64,000 nt of DNA from Bradyrhizobium guangdongense (lineage in GTDB: Bacteria > Pseudomonadota > Alphaproteobacteria > Rhizobiales > Xanthobacteraceae): contig NZ_CP030051.1 in the NCBI RefSeq assembly GCF_004114975.1, forward strand, positions 1,054,001 through 1,118,000, written 5' to 3'. The notes under the pieces were generated by a model. That model was not told the DNA's origin. It searched no databases and worked only from the letters and a program-made list of their open reading frames with translations. The first letter of the stretch is position 1. Each line of letters starts with the position of its first letter. The translations under genes and the position numbers were made by a program. Shown one piece after another: positions 27,681 to 35,524 of the stretch.

Positions 27681-28853
27681 ATGCCCCATCTCAACAACTG
27701 GCAGGAAAAATTCGCCACCGAACGCCCGCGCCGGCTGCTGGCGCTCGACGGCGGCGGCATCCGTGGCGTGATGTCGCTCGAAATCTTGCGCAAGATCGAG
27801 GAGGACCTGGCGGCGGCCACCGGCAAAGGTGCTTCATTCCGCCTTGGGGATTTCTTCGACTATATCGGAGGCACCAGCACCGGGGCCATCATCGCGGCCG
27901 GCCTCGCGATCGGAAAATCAGTCCAGGAACTGGTCGATTTCTACGTCGAGACCGGGCCTATGATGTTCGAAAAGACATGGTTGATCGGCCGGCTGCGCAG
28001 TTTCTATCAGGCCGACCCGCTGCGGAAAAAACTGAACGAAGTGTTCGGGGATCGCAAGCTCGGCGCCGAAGACCTGCGTTCGCTGCTGCTGGTCGTCACG
28101 CGGAATGCAACGACGGATTCTCCGTGGCCGATCTCCAATAATCCCTTTGCCAAGTACAACGACCGCGGGCGCCCAGATTGCAACCTGCAAATTCCCCTAT
28201 GGCAGCTGGTGCGGGCGAGTACGGCTGCACCGGTCTATTTCCCGCCGGAAATACTGGCCTGGGATGATAGCGACCCGGCAAAAACCTTTTTCTTCGTTGA
28301 CGGCGGTGTCACGCCATATAATGACCCGGCATTCCAGCTGTTCCGGATGGCGACATTGCCGCAGTACCGGCTGAACTGGCCCACGGGCGAGACGAAGATG
28401 ATGCTGATTTCGGTCGGCACGGGTGCGGCTGCGGCGGTCAGCCGCAACCTCAACGCAAGCGGACAATTGGCGCCGGTCAACGCCGCGCATCTCCCCGGCG
28501 TATTGATGGGAGGTGCTGCGATCGACCAGGACATCAATTGCCGTACCGTCGGCCGCTGCGTGTTCGGCGATGTCCTCGACCGGGAGATCGGCGATATGAT
28601 TCCCCGGCGACCCGATCCGCTGACCGGAGATGTCATTCCGCTCACCGAGGATTGCGGCCGCCAGTTCCTTTATGCCCGCTACAATCCCGATGTGAGCCGG
28701 GAGGGCCTCGACGCGCTAGGGCTGAACCAAGTCAATCCTGATCACGTCCAGGCGCTGGACCAAATTGAGTACATCAAGGAGATGCAGTCGGTCGGGAAGG
28801 AATATGCCGCGAAGTTCGTCGACATGGCGCCGTTCCAACGTTTCGTGCAGTAG
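27681..28853 (+). CDS. Patatin-like phospholipase
   Basis: A 390-residue protein with all parts of the patatin Ser-Asp dyad: oxyanion loop DGGGIRG (residues 23-29), nucleophile elbow GTSTG (Ser66), and the Asp motif DGG (Asp207) in FFFVDGGVTPYND. Such enzymes hydrolyse membrane phospholipids and serve as effectors in CBASS (CapV) and other anti-phage systems. GAGGTGA precedes the ATG. It follows the DRHyd/TPR-S gene in one operon, so its activity is probably controlled by that partner; no CD-NTase is present. C-terminal 150 residues complete the usual alpha/beta fold and nothing is missing. Confidence 0.92.
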   Translation: MPHLNNWQEKFATERPRRLLALDGGGIRGVMSLEILRKIEEDLAAATGKGASFRLGDFFDYIGGTSTGAIIAAGLAIGKSVQELVDFYVETGPMMFEKTWLIGRLRSFYQADPLRKKLNEVFGDRKLGAEDLRSLLLVVTRNATTDSPWPISNNPFAKYNDRGRPDCNLQIPLWQLVRASTAAPVYFPPEILAWDDSDPAKTFFFVDGGVTPYNDPAFQLFRMATLPQYRLNWPTGETKMMLISVGTGAAAAVSRNLNASGQLAPVNAAHLPGVLMGGAAIDQDINCRTVGRCVFGDVLDREIGDMIPRRPDPLTGDVIPLTEDCGRQFLYARYNPDVSREGLDALGLNQVNPDHVQALDQIEYIKEMQSVGKEYAAKFVDMAPFQRFVQ

Positions 28854-28882
28854 GGCTCACGAAAGCAAAGCTGACGGGTTAA

Positions 28883-29461
28883 CTATTCCGCCTCAGGCCA
28901 TAACTGCCGCGTGTCCAGCCAATGGATGCGGCCACTCTTGTTTTGCACCTCCTGCATCAGGTGCTGGGTCCCGCCGGGGCCGTCACCACCGACGCCATTC
29001 CACAAGCAGATGAAATCGACCTTCCCGGCGCCGTGACCCTCGGCTACCTGCAGCATCCACTGATTGTTGCGTTCGAACGGACTTTCGTCGTCCTTGAGCG
29101 GACCAAGCTCCTCGGTCGCGATGTGCATCGAGGCCCGCGACTTGGCGGCGAAATAACGCTTGCGCCACTCTGCACCGGCAAAGTTGACGGATTCCGCCAG
29201 AAACCTCTCTTCGTCGAACGGGAGATAGATCGCAAGATTCAATTTCCGGGCCAGCGCGGCCTCAGCGAACAGCAAATCCCCGCCACACGCGCCGCCGCAT
29301 ATCGCGAGATCGCCGGGCCCCGCTGCGATCCGATCGAGCACATCCCCGATCGCCTTGGCGGCAATCGGCTCCTTGTCTGCCGGAAAACGGGGCTTCTTGC
29401 GGCTCGGGCTGTCGATCATGTGGCCGCTGAAAAGTAGCACCTTGCGCGGTTGAGACGCCAT
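28883..29461 (-). CDS. SLOG-superfamily-like protein next to the DRHyd/patatin pair
   Basis: A 192-residue protein with a Rossmann-like core: VLLFSGHMID, then AICGGACGGDLLFAEAAL, a glycine-rich nucleotide-binding loop like that of SLOG/LOG proteins, and LNLAIYLPFDEERFL. The C-terminus is conserved (KVDFICLWNGVGGDGPGG, IHWLDTRQLWPEAE). SLOG domains are predicted to bind or process nucleotide signals in conflict systems. The ATG at 29461 is preceded by GAGGA seven bases upstream. It converges on the patatin gene with a 29-base gap. I recall similar proteins beside DRHyd/TPR-S genes, which supports a functional link; family placement is by motif only. Confidence 0.65.
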   Translation of the reverse strand: MASQPRKVLLFSGHMIDSPSRKKPRFPADKEPIAAKAIGDVLDRIAAGPGDLAICGGACGGDLLFAEAALARKLNLAIYLPFDEERFLAESVNFAGAEWRKRYFAAKSRASMHIATEELGPLKDDESPFERNNQWMLQVAEGHGAGKVDFICLWNGVGGDGPGGTQHLMQEVQNKSGRIHWLDTRQLWPEAE

Positions 29462-29636
29462 CACTGAGTCCTCATCTTGTGCTCAGGAGTTTATCAGCGA
29501 AGCCCCGACATCAGCAGCGCACTATGAGCCAGCGGATATCCTGGCCGGAAATATTATTACTAGCAACGTGGAACATATGCGCTGGACCGATCGTGATGGC
29601 CCGCCGTTGGACCTGTCGGCGAACCGCGAGTATAGT

Positions 29637-29804
29637 CTACGGGTTCTTCGCCCTGATTTTTGGAGGGGGGAACCTGCTGCGCACCTCTTCAAGGTACTGC
29701 GCCAACTCGAGATCCATCACCGACGGCTTATGGCCGATATCCCATGTAGACAAATGCACATCGACAGAGCGCCAGATGTTTTCCCAGCGTGGGTGATGAT
29801 CCAT
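29637..29804 (-). pseudogene. Pterin-4a-carbinolamine dehydratase-like C-terminal fragment
   Basis: The 55-residue frame from ATG 29804 reads DHHPRWENIWRSVDVHLSTW followed by DIG and ELAQYLEEV, matching the C-terminal half of pterin-4a-carbinolamine dehydratase (usual EMNHHPDWxNVYxxVxVxLxTHDxGG pattern). The N-terminal half of the ~95-residue enzyme is not present in a usable form, and the frame upstream overlaps the lysozyme-like gene at 29836. Probably a remnant cut by the arrival of that gene, though a small functional variant cannot be excluded. Confidence 0.55.
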
Positions 29805-29835
29805 TTCACTAATTCGTTTTCTCGCGGAGTGACTG

Positions 29836-30048
29836 ATGGTTTCGTTCCGATCGTTAAAGGAAGGGTACGAGCACAATTGGGCAAATTTGATTGTTCGGAT
29901 GGAGCGAAGGGAACAGGCAACTGCAGCAGCCAATCGGCTTTTGAACGGAAAAGTTATCTATCAACAGATCGAATCCAAGAGCGGCGTGCCTTGGTGGTTC
30001 GTCGGGCTCTTCCATTACAGAGAATCTTACTGCAACTTCAAAACGTAG
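29836..30048 (+). pseudogene. Lysozyme-like N-terminal fragment ending at an in-frame amber codon
   Basis: The 70-residue product (ATG 29836, GGAG six bases upstream) matches the start of a lysozyme-like domain: FRSLKEGYEHNWANL, RLLNGKVIYQQIESKSGVPW, FHYRESYCNFKT. The Glu of the HYRES block is a plausible catalytic acid. The frame stops at TAG 30046-30048, then continues in the same frame (LGNGQALDKTTTIAPKGRGP) into the next gene. Relatives have an aromatic residue (Tyr) at the amber position, so a single base change from TAC or TAT would give this TAG. The fragment is therefore the 5' end of a broken lysozyme-TIR fusion, unless the amber is read through. Confidence 0.75.
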
Positions 30049-30066
30049 CTCGGAAATGGCCAAGCT

Positions 30067-31182
30067 TTGGATAAGACTACAACAATAGCTCCAAAAGGGC
30101 GGGGCCCATTCACCGGCGAAGATGCATTCGTGAATGGCGCCGTCGATGCCCTTACGCTGCAAGGTTTCCCTGCCGCGACTGATTGGAGTATTGCTCGGAC
30201 TTTGTATTGTCTCGAGGGCCTCAACGGCTTTGGCTATCAATCAAGGGGAATAAACTCGCCCTATCTCTATGGGGGATCCAACCTCTACGGCCCGCCCGAG
30301 GCCAGAGGCGGCAAGTTCGTCCGCGATCATGTATTTGATCCGACCTTTGTCGACGCCCAACTCGGTGTTGCCACGATCCTCAAAACTCTCATGGAACTCG
30401 ACCCGTCGGTCGAGTTGGGAGCGTTGCGCAGTTTGTCTCAAGCCGAAGAAACACTTACACAGCGCGCCCCATCCGTCGAGCAATCGCTCAACAATCTCAG
30501 AGCCGATCCCACTCTCGTCGCGCACGGAAGGAATGGGTCGAGACCGAGAGACGCGATTTCTGAATTCCACCAGCAAAGCCGATCGGCGGATAATCGTTTG
30601 ATTTTCGTCAGCTATGCATCACCCGACAAAGATCGAGTCGTCAAATATTATGATTACCTGGTCTCGATAGGATACGACGTTTGGATAGATTGCCGTCGTT
30701 TGAAGGCGGGCCAAAACTGGGACTTCGAAATCAAACGTGCCCTAAATAGGGCAGCTATCATCATTGTCTTCATTTCAAATCAATCCGTAGATCGTCGCGG
30801 CTATGCCCAGCGAGAAATCAAGATCGCGCTGGATAAGGCTGAGGAAAAGCTAATCGACGATATCTACGTCATTCCCGTCCTGTTGAATGACGATGCGCCT
30901 TTACCGGATCAGATTAGGGGCATTCACATCGTCAAGGCCAGCGACCCTAGTTGCGAGGAGCAAATCAAAGATGCGATCTGCCATCAACTCGAACGTTTGG
31001 GAGAAAACATCTTACAAGCCCAACAAAGCGCTAATATCCGTTGGTCGCGGTCTACCCATCGAGAAGTTTGGGATGGTCTCCCCGGGTACGAAATCGAATA
31101 TCAAGTATTGAGCTTTTCTTCAGATCAGTATTCGCACATCTCCGAGATCACAGACGTGATTAACCGAACTTTTCGGAGATGA
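30067..31182 (+). CDS. TIR-domain protein, 3' part of a lysozyme-TIR fusion
   Basis: From TTG 30067 the 371-residue product begins with the second half of the lysozyme-like domain (PKGRGPF, GAVDALTLQGF, LEGLNGFGYQSRGINSPYLY, residues 8-100). A linker leads to a TIR domain (about 177-305): RLIFVSYASPDKDR, YDVWIDCRRLKAGQNW, AAIIIVFISNQSV and GYAQREIKIALDKAEE with the catalytic-type Glu. The C-terminal 60 residues are short helices. The upstream half of the lysozyme domain is separated by one in-frame amber. If translated alone from the weak TTG, the TIR part could still work. Combining a wall-degrading fold with TIR is unusual; the full reading frame would be 29836-31182. Confidence 0.8.
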   Translation: MDKTTTIAPKGRGPFTGEDAFVNGAVDALTLQGFPAATDWSIARTLYCLEGLNGFGYQSRGINSPYLYGGSNLYGPPEARGGKFVRDHVFDPTFVDAQLGVATILKTLMELDPSVELGALRSLSQAEETLTQRAPSVEQSLNNLRADPTLVAHGRNGSRPRDAISEFHQQSRSADNRLIFVSYASPDKDRVVKYYDYLVSIGYDVWIDCRRLKAGQNWDFEIKRALNRAAIIIVFISNQSVDRRGYAQREIKIALDKAEEKLIDDIYVIPVLLNDDAPLPDQIRGIHIVKASDPSCEEQIKDAICHQLERLGENILQAQQSANIRWSRSTHREVWDGLPGYEIEYQVLSFSSDQYSHISEITDVINRTFRR

Positions 31183-31642
31183 CCATGCCAACAGCGGGCT
31201 AGTCGTAAGCTACAATTGTTCCGCTTGTCGCATTTCACCGTCGGAAGAGCGGTCATCCAGCGGCTTCGCCTACTGGGCACGGTCTTGCCGATACAGATAG
31301 CGGTCGAGAAGCGACGGGTCACGAAGTCCCGATTGGGTCAAAGGCTGGCGCGATAGCCAGCATGACGTTGATAGGCGAACGCTGCCGCGATCCGTGTAAT
31401 TCGGCATGCAAAATTTGCAAAACGATGACGTAGTTGCGGTCGATGCTCGGGAGGAAGGTACTCTCGCTGTAGTCGAGCTCTCGCAATCAATACGATTCGG
31501 AGCAGCTATGATGAAGCAATAGCTTGGGCTGGACGTCTCGCAGAGAGAAAGGACCATGTGCCAGCTTGCAATCGCCGAAACGTCGTTCTGAACCGGCGCA
31601 CAGCCCTGCTTACTGCACCCGATCCACCGTCCGAAGCCGTAG
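31183..31642. other. Intergenic region before the IS element
   Basis: About 460 bases with no gene I can support; only motif-less short frames on the minus strand. The right part is interrupted by the IS407-type element, so it and 32911-33243 were once contiguous. Confidence 0.4.
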
Positions 31643-31660
31643 TGACCTGCCACTGAGTTT

Positions 31661-32587
31661 TCATCCGGTGGCGGTTAGAGTCTCGGGGTTTTGTACGCCA
31701 AGTGGCGCGGGTGGAGCAACGGACGATCGGCGGAGCTGGTCGGGGTTGCGCAGCCGATCGTCCGTTGCGGTGAGGTGGGCGGCATAGGCCGCGGGGGTCA
31801 GGTATTTCAGCGACGAGTGAGGCCGCTGGAGATTGCAGTCGGCAACCCAGTTCGCGATCTTGGCGCGAGCATCGTCAAGTTCGAAGAACAGGGTCTCGTT
31901 GAGCAGTTCGTCGCGCATCCGGCCATTGAAGCTCTCGACAAAGCCGTTCTGCATCGGCTTTCCTGGTGCGATGAAGTGCCAGTCGATGGCTGCGTCCTTG
32001 CACCAGGCGAGCATGGCGTTGCAGGTGAACTCGGTGCCATGGTCGGACACGATCATTCCTGGCTTGCCCCGCCGCTCGACGATCGCCGTCAGTTCGCGGG
32101 CCACGCGCCGCCCCGAGATCGATGTGTCCGGAATGGCGCCCAGACATTCCTTGGTGACGTCGTCGACGATGTTGAGAATGCGGAAGCGCCGACCGTTGGC
32201 GAACTGGTCGTGGACGAAATCCAGCGACCAGCGCGCATTGGGCCTCGCCTCGACCAGGATCGGGGCACGGGTCCCCACGGCCTTGCGGCGAGCCCGCCGC
32301 TTGCGGACGGTGAGCCCTTCTTCCCGATAAAGCCGGTAGATCCGGTTGATCCCCGAGGCCTCTCCCTCCCGCCGCAGCAGGACGAACAGCCGGCGGTAGC
32401 CAAAACGTCGCCGCTCGTTGGCGAGGTCACGCAGCCGGCCGCGGAGAGCAACGTCCGGCGGACGGCTGGAGCGGTAACGAACCATCTTCCGATCCGCGCC
32501 CACGATCGAGCAGGCCCGCCGTTCCGACAGGCTCATGACGGCCTGCAGATGCGCGACAGCAGCGCGCTTGGCGGCGGGCCCTACCAT
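31661..32587 (-). CDS. IS3-family transposase OrfB (DDE integrase core)
   Basis: A 308-residue protein with an HTH_21-like start (RFGYRRLFVLLRREGEASG) and an rve integrase core. The three catalytic acids are in SLDFVHDQ, IVSDHGTEF and NGFVESFNGRMRDELLN. It starts inside orfA, seven bases overlapping, at an ATG in the A7 slippery run. OrfB is normally made mainly as the OrfAB fusion by -1 frameshift. Full length for the IS407 group; no stop or deletion seen. Confidence 0.93.
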   Translation of the reverse strand: MVGPAAKRAAVAHLQAVMSLSERRACSIVGADRKMVRYRSSRPPDVALRGRLRDLANERRRFGYRRLFVLLRREGEASGINRIYRLYREEGLTVRKRRARRKAVGTRAPILVEARPNARWSLDFVHDQFANGRRFRILNIVDDVTKECLGAIPDTSISGRRVARELTAIVERRGKPGMIVSDHGTEFTCNAMLAWCKDAAIDWHFIAPGKPMQNGFVESFNGRMRDELLNETLFFELDDARAKIANWVADCNLQRPHSSLKYLTPAAYAAHLTATDDRLRNPDQLRRSSVAPPAPLGVQNPETLTATG

Positions 32588-32847
32588 TTTTTTGAAAGGA
32601 GCTCGCGAAGGGCGGCTGCATCGAGCATCTGCTCGGCAAGAAGCTTCTTCAGCTTCGCGTTCTCCTCCTCCAGGGCCCTCAGCCGCTTGGCCTCGGAGAC
32701 ATCCATGCCGCCGAATTTGCCCTTCCAGTTGTAGATCGTCGCTTCGGAGATCCCGTGCCTGCGAGCCAGATCGGCCGTCTTCGCCCCGGCCTCATGCTCC
32801 TTCAACACCGCGATAATCTGCTCTTCCGTAAACCTTGCTCGCTTCAT
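32581..32847 (-). CDS. IS3-family transposase OrfA (HTH protein)
   Basis: The 88-residue OrfA is a HTH_Tnp_1/transposase_8 protein that binds the element ends: FTEEQIIAVLKEHEAGAKTA, then ARRHGISEATIYNWK as the helix-turn-helix, and a leucine-zipper stretch (LRALEEENAKLKKLLAEQML). It ends in SKKW, encoded on the A7 run used for frameshifting into orfB. Typical of the IS407 group. Confidence 0.93.
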   Translation of the reverse strand: MKRARFTEEQIIAVLKEHEAGAKTADLARRHGISEATIYNWKGKFGGMDVSEAKRLRALEEENAKLKKLLAEQMLDAAALRELLSKKW

Positions 32848-32910
32848 CTGTCCGTCCTTCTTCAGGCCGGACTCTAACTCCTTCTGGAGGAAATACTCAG
32901 TGGCAGGTCA

Positions 32911-33243
32911 GTAGCGTCGAATGCCGCAATGAGGCCGTCGAAAATCGGATCAGAAAACTGATCAAGGACTGCAGGTGGTGACCTCCCCTGATCGACAGCA
33001 GTACATTTTAGTGGTACAAAGAGGGAATTGGGGAGCGTATTAAGTCTCTGATTTTGCTGGTCTCTTGAAGAAGCATGTCCAGTCCGCCCCTGGGCACCAT
33101 TGCTCACCAAAAGCAGAAGATTCCCGTTCAGTGGTGATTTACGGTCGCAATAGCGGCCCACTTTAAGTTGCGTCTTGTTGTCTCCCGGCAACAGCCAGCT
33201 CCCGCGAATCCGGCTATCTTCGTCGATGTCGGAGGGGATCGAG
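32911..33243. other. Intergenic region between the IS element and the porin-like gene
   Basis: About 330 bases with no gene I can support. GGAGG at about 33229-33233 is the ribosome site of the downstream gene. A 105-codon frame on the minus strand has no motif and lies in the presumed promoter region. Confidence 0.4.
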
Positions 33244-33999
33244 ATGAAGAAGCTGCTGCTGGGGGCCTTTGTTGTCGCTGCGTTGAATTTTGCCGGGCCG
33301 GCGTCCGCCGCCGACCTCGCAGCGCGCCCCTACACCAAGGCGCCGCCGATGCCGGTGGCCGCCGTGTATGACTGGACCGGATTTTACATCGGCGCTAACG
33401 GCGGCTGGGGATCAAGCCACAAGTGCTGGGACTTCACCACGCCCGCCGGCGTATTCGTCGCCAACGAGGGGTGCCATGATGCAACCGGCGCCGTTGCCGG
33501 CGGTCAGATCGGGTATCGCTGGCAGGCCAGCAACTGGGTGTTCGGCGTGGAAGCCCAGGGTGACTGGGCGGACCTCAAGGGCTCCAACACCAGCTTGGCG
33601 TTTGCGCCCTTCGTCAACGCTTCGCACGTCCGCGCATTTGGCCTCTTCACCGGGCAGCTCGGCTACGCCTGGAACAACGTGCTGTTCTACGTGAAGGGCG
33701 GCGCCGCCGTGACGGCCGACCGGTTTCATGTCGACACCGCAATCGGCGGGGTGCTGGCGGCGACTGCCGGCAACGACAACCGCTGGGGCGGCGCTGTTGG
33801 TGCGGGCTTGGAATTCGGCTTCGCGCCCGGCTGGTCCGCCGCGATCGAGTATGATCACCTCTTCATGCAGGATCGCCTGATCACGTTCACGGACACGACC
33901 GGCGCCTTCTTCGGCACCGACCGGATTCACCAGGACGTTGATCTCGTGACGGCACGCATCAATTATCGCTTCGGCGGTCCGGTGGTCGCCAAATACTAG
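33244..33999 (+). CDS. Outer-membrane beta-barrel protein, Omp25/Omp31 family
   Basis: A 251-residue precursor with a clear signal peptide (MKKLLLGAFVVAALNFAGPA, cut after about SAA). The mature part shows the rhizobial Omp25/Omp31 pattern: DWTGFYIGANGGWG near the start, alternating strands (QIGYRWQASNWVFGVEAQGD, FTGQLGYAWNNVLFYVKGGA), and the terminal strand DLVTARINYRFGGPVVAKY ending near an aromatic residue. It would form an eight-stranded barrel, with structural or minor-porin role. GGAGG lies before ATG 33244; an earlier in-frame start at 33175 is unlikely because it lacks this and delays the signal peptide. A terminator follows. Confidence 0.92.
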   Translation: MKKLLLGAFVVAALNFAGPASAADLAARPYTKAPPMPVAAVYDWTGFYIGANGGWGSSHKCWDFTTPAGVFVANEGCHDATGAVAGGQIGYRWQASNWVFGVEAQGDWADLKGSNTSLAFAPFVNASHVRAFGLFTGQLGYAWNNVLFYVKGGAAVTADRFHVDTAIGGVLAATAGNDNRWGGAVGAGLEFGFAPGWSAAIEYDHLFMQDRLITFTDTTGAFFGTDRIHQDVDLVTARINYRFGGPVVAKY

Positions 34000-34024
34000 G
34001 TGGACGCCACGCTGACGAAAGAAG

Positions 34025-34048
34025 GGCCGGCTCCTCGCCGGCCTTTTT
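34025..34048 (+). terminator. Rho-independent terminator after the Omp25-like gene
   Basis: A perfect 7-bp stem, GGCCGGC/GCCGGCC, with a 5-base loop (TCCTC) is followed by TTTTT. It sits 25 bases after the stop codon of the porin-like gene and just before the small DUF6916-like gene, so the two are separate transcripts. Confidence 0.88.
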
Positions 34049-34079
34049 CATGGGCAGGACGAAACAAGGAAGAGCGAAG

Positions 34080-34382
34080 ATGGCGCCACCGGTGGATCTT
34101 GCGGCTCTCGCGATCGACGATTTCATCCCGCATCTCAACGCGACCTTCAATCTGCGCAGCGGCGAGGCCCTGGTGGCGCTCCGGCTGGCTCGCGTCGACC
34201 GCGCCGGCGCGAGCGGACGCGCCGGCGGCGCATTCTCGCTGTTGTTCGCAACGGCGCAGGGAGCCTGGTTGCCGCAGGCGATCTATCCTGTCGAGCACGC
34301 AGCATTCGGCACGATCGAGATTTTTCTGGTGCCGATCGGTCCGCTCGACGGCGGCAACGGCTATCAGGCGATCTTCACCTGA
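34080..34382 (+). CDS. DUF6916-like small protein
   Basis: The 100-residue protein (ATG 34080, AAGGA ahead) shows the pattern IDDFIPHLNATFNL, ALVALRLARVD, GAFSLLFATAQGAWLPQAIY and TIEIFLVPIGPLDGGNGYQ. I associate this with DUF6916, a small beta-rich domain often encoded beside tail-collar genes in rhizobia (from memory). The ATG at 34050 lies inside the terminator and is rejected. It converges on the GNAT/tail-collar/adhesin operon and may belong to the same surface system. Confidence 0.65.
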   Translation: MAPPVDLAALAIDDFIPHLNATFNLRSGEALVALRLARVDRAGASGRAGGAFSLLFATAQGAWLPQAIYPVEHAAFGTIEIFLVPIGPLDGGNGYQAIFT

Positions 34383-34436
34383 ACCAAAGCGTCCGGGTTA
34401 GTCGCGGGGGAACATCGCACTTTTTCGTATCACGCT

Positions 34437-34982
34437 CTAATCGGCAGCAGCTGCCGGCGCGCGCCAGCGCATCAGGTCGTATACCCCCTTGTCTTCCTCG
34501 ATCACGAAGCCGAGCCGGCGGTAGAGACGCATGGCCGGATTGAACTTTTCGACATGGATCGACACGTCTTTGCGGGCGCGCGCGGCGTCATCCAGCAAGT
34601 CGCGCAACAACGCCTGGCCAAGTCCCTTGCCGCGATGCTCCGGCAGCAGAGCGATGTCGATGATACGATACTGGCTCGGCCAGCGTTCGACGTAGAGACG
34701 GCCGATGTCGGTGCCGCCGTGCTCGATGATCAACCAGTCGGCATCAGGATAATGCTGCTGATAATGGACGTGCTGGGCCTGGAATTGCTGGCTGAGAAAC
34801 GCATCTTTCACAGCCTGGCTCCAGGGCACGGGCGCAAGCTCTTCGGTGCGGGTCGAGGCGTAGACCCGGGCGAGGAAGGGTAAATCGGTCTCGGCAATGC
34901 GGCGGAAGCGGCATCCGGCCGAGGCCGCGCGCGCCCAGCCAAACATGGGCGCCGCGACTTCGATCGCCGGTGCGTCGCTCAT
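34437..34982 (-). CDS. GNAT-family N-acetyltransferase
   Basis: A 181-residue protein with the GNAT core: FRRIAETDLPFLARVYASTR at the N-terminus, the strand GRLYVERWPSQYRIIDIALL, acetyl-CoA-binding loop PEHRGKGLGQALL (Q/RxxGxG/A), then NPAMRLYRRLGFVIEED. Substrate unknown; protein or small-molecule amines are possible. It is the last gene of a leftward operon with three tail-collar genes and the giant surface protein; the gap to its neighbour is 10 bases, so it may modify one of them. Confidence 0.85.
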   Translation of the reverse strand: MSDAPAIEVAAPMFGWARAASAGCRFRRIAETDLPFLARVYASTRTEELAPVPWSQAVKDAFLSQQFQAQHVHYQQHYPDADWLIIEHGGTDIGRLYVERWPSQYRIIDIALLPEHRGKGLGQALLRDLLDDAARARKDVSIHVEKFNPAMRLYRRLGFVIEEDKGVYDLMRWRAPAAAAD

Positions 34983-34992
34983 GCGGCGTGCC

Positions 34993-35514
34993 CTAGCCCC
35001 GTGGTGGGAAGACGCCTTGCAGCGCGATGCAGAAATTCAGGGTCAGATAGGGCTGCATGTTGTTGTGCGGCAGGCCGCCGCCGGCGATGCCGATGGTCTG
35101 CGGTGACATCGTCACCAGGCTCGCCGCTGGTATATAGGCGTTGCCCTGTGCGGACTTTGCGAAAGAATTGCCGGTGGGCACGTTCGAATTGCCCGGGAAA
35201 TTGGCTGGGGCGCTTTCGACGGCGTGCGAGTGTATGGGCATCTCTGTTTCAAGAAGCGTAACTGTTTCGGTCCCTCCCATCTCACCGAGGTCATGCAGTG
35301 AAAGGCCCGGCCCCTGGCCCGGGTGCATCGGCGCACTTCCCTGCATGTTGGGCAGCTGGAAATTGCTGATGCCGTTGCCGCCATAGGTGGTGCCGAGCAG
35401 GGAAAACAGCGCGGTATTCTGCGAGATCGGAAGCAACTGTCCATCGCAGAAAGCCCAGCCCTTGGGTGGGAAGTTGAAACCGAACATGCGGATTTCCGCG
35501 ACAAACGGATCCAT
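34993..35514 (-). CDS. Tail-collar domain (microcystin-dependent-protein-like) protein, copy 3
   Basis: The 173-residue protein starts at ATG 35514. It begins with the collar signature DPFVAEIRMFGFNFPPKGWA followed by FCDGQLLPISQNTALFSLLG, TTYGGNGISNFQLPNMQG and HPGQGPG, with the C-terminal PHNNMQPYLTLNFCIALQG. These proteins form fibre- or baseplate-like trimers in phage tails, but here three tandem chromosomal paralogues follow a giant surface protein and no other phage genes occur. A small gap (10 bases) links it to the previous copy. Confidence 0.88.
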   Translation of the reverse strand: MDPFVAEIRMFGFNFPPKGWAFCDGQLLPISQNTALFSLLGTTYGGNGISNFQLPNMQGSAPMHPGQGPGLSLHDLGEMGGTETVTLLETEMPIHSHAVESAPANFPGNSNVPTGNSFAKSAQGNAYIPAASLVTMSPQTIGIAGGGLPHNNMQPYLTLNFCIALQGVFPPRG

Positions 35515-35524
35515 CAACGTGCTC

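Larger units (their letters stand above)
31643..32910 (-). mobile_element. Complete IS3-family (IS407-type) insertion sequence, 1268 bp
   Basis: Terminal inverted repeats are visible: TGACCTGCCACTGAGT at 31643-31658 and its complement ACTCAGTGGCAGGTCA at 32895-32910. A 4-base target duplication, GTAG, flanks it (31639-31642 and 32911-32914). The element carries orfA and orfB on the minus strand overlapping at an A7 run (32587-32593), where frameshifting would make OrfAB. Both frames are intact, so it is probably still mobile. Confidence 0.93.
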
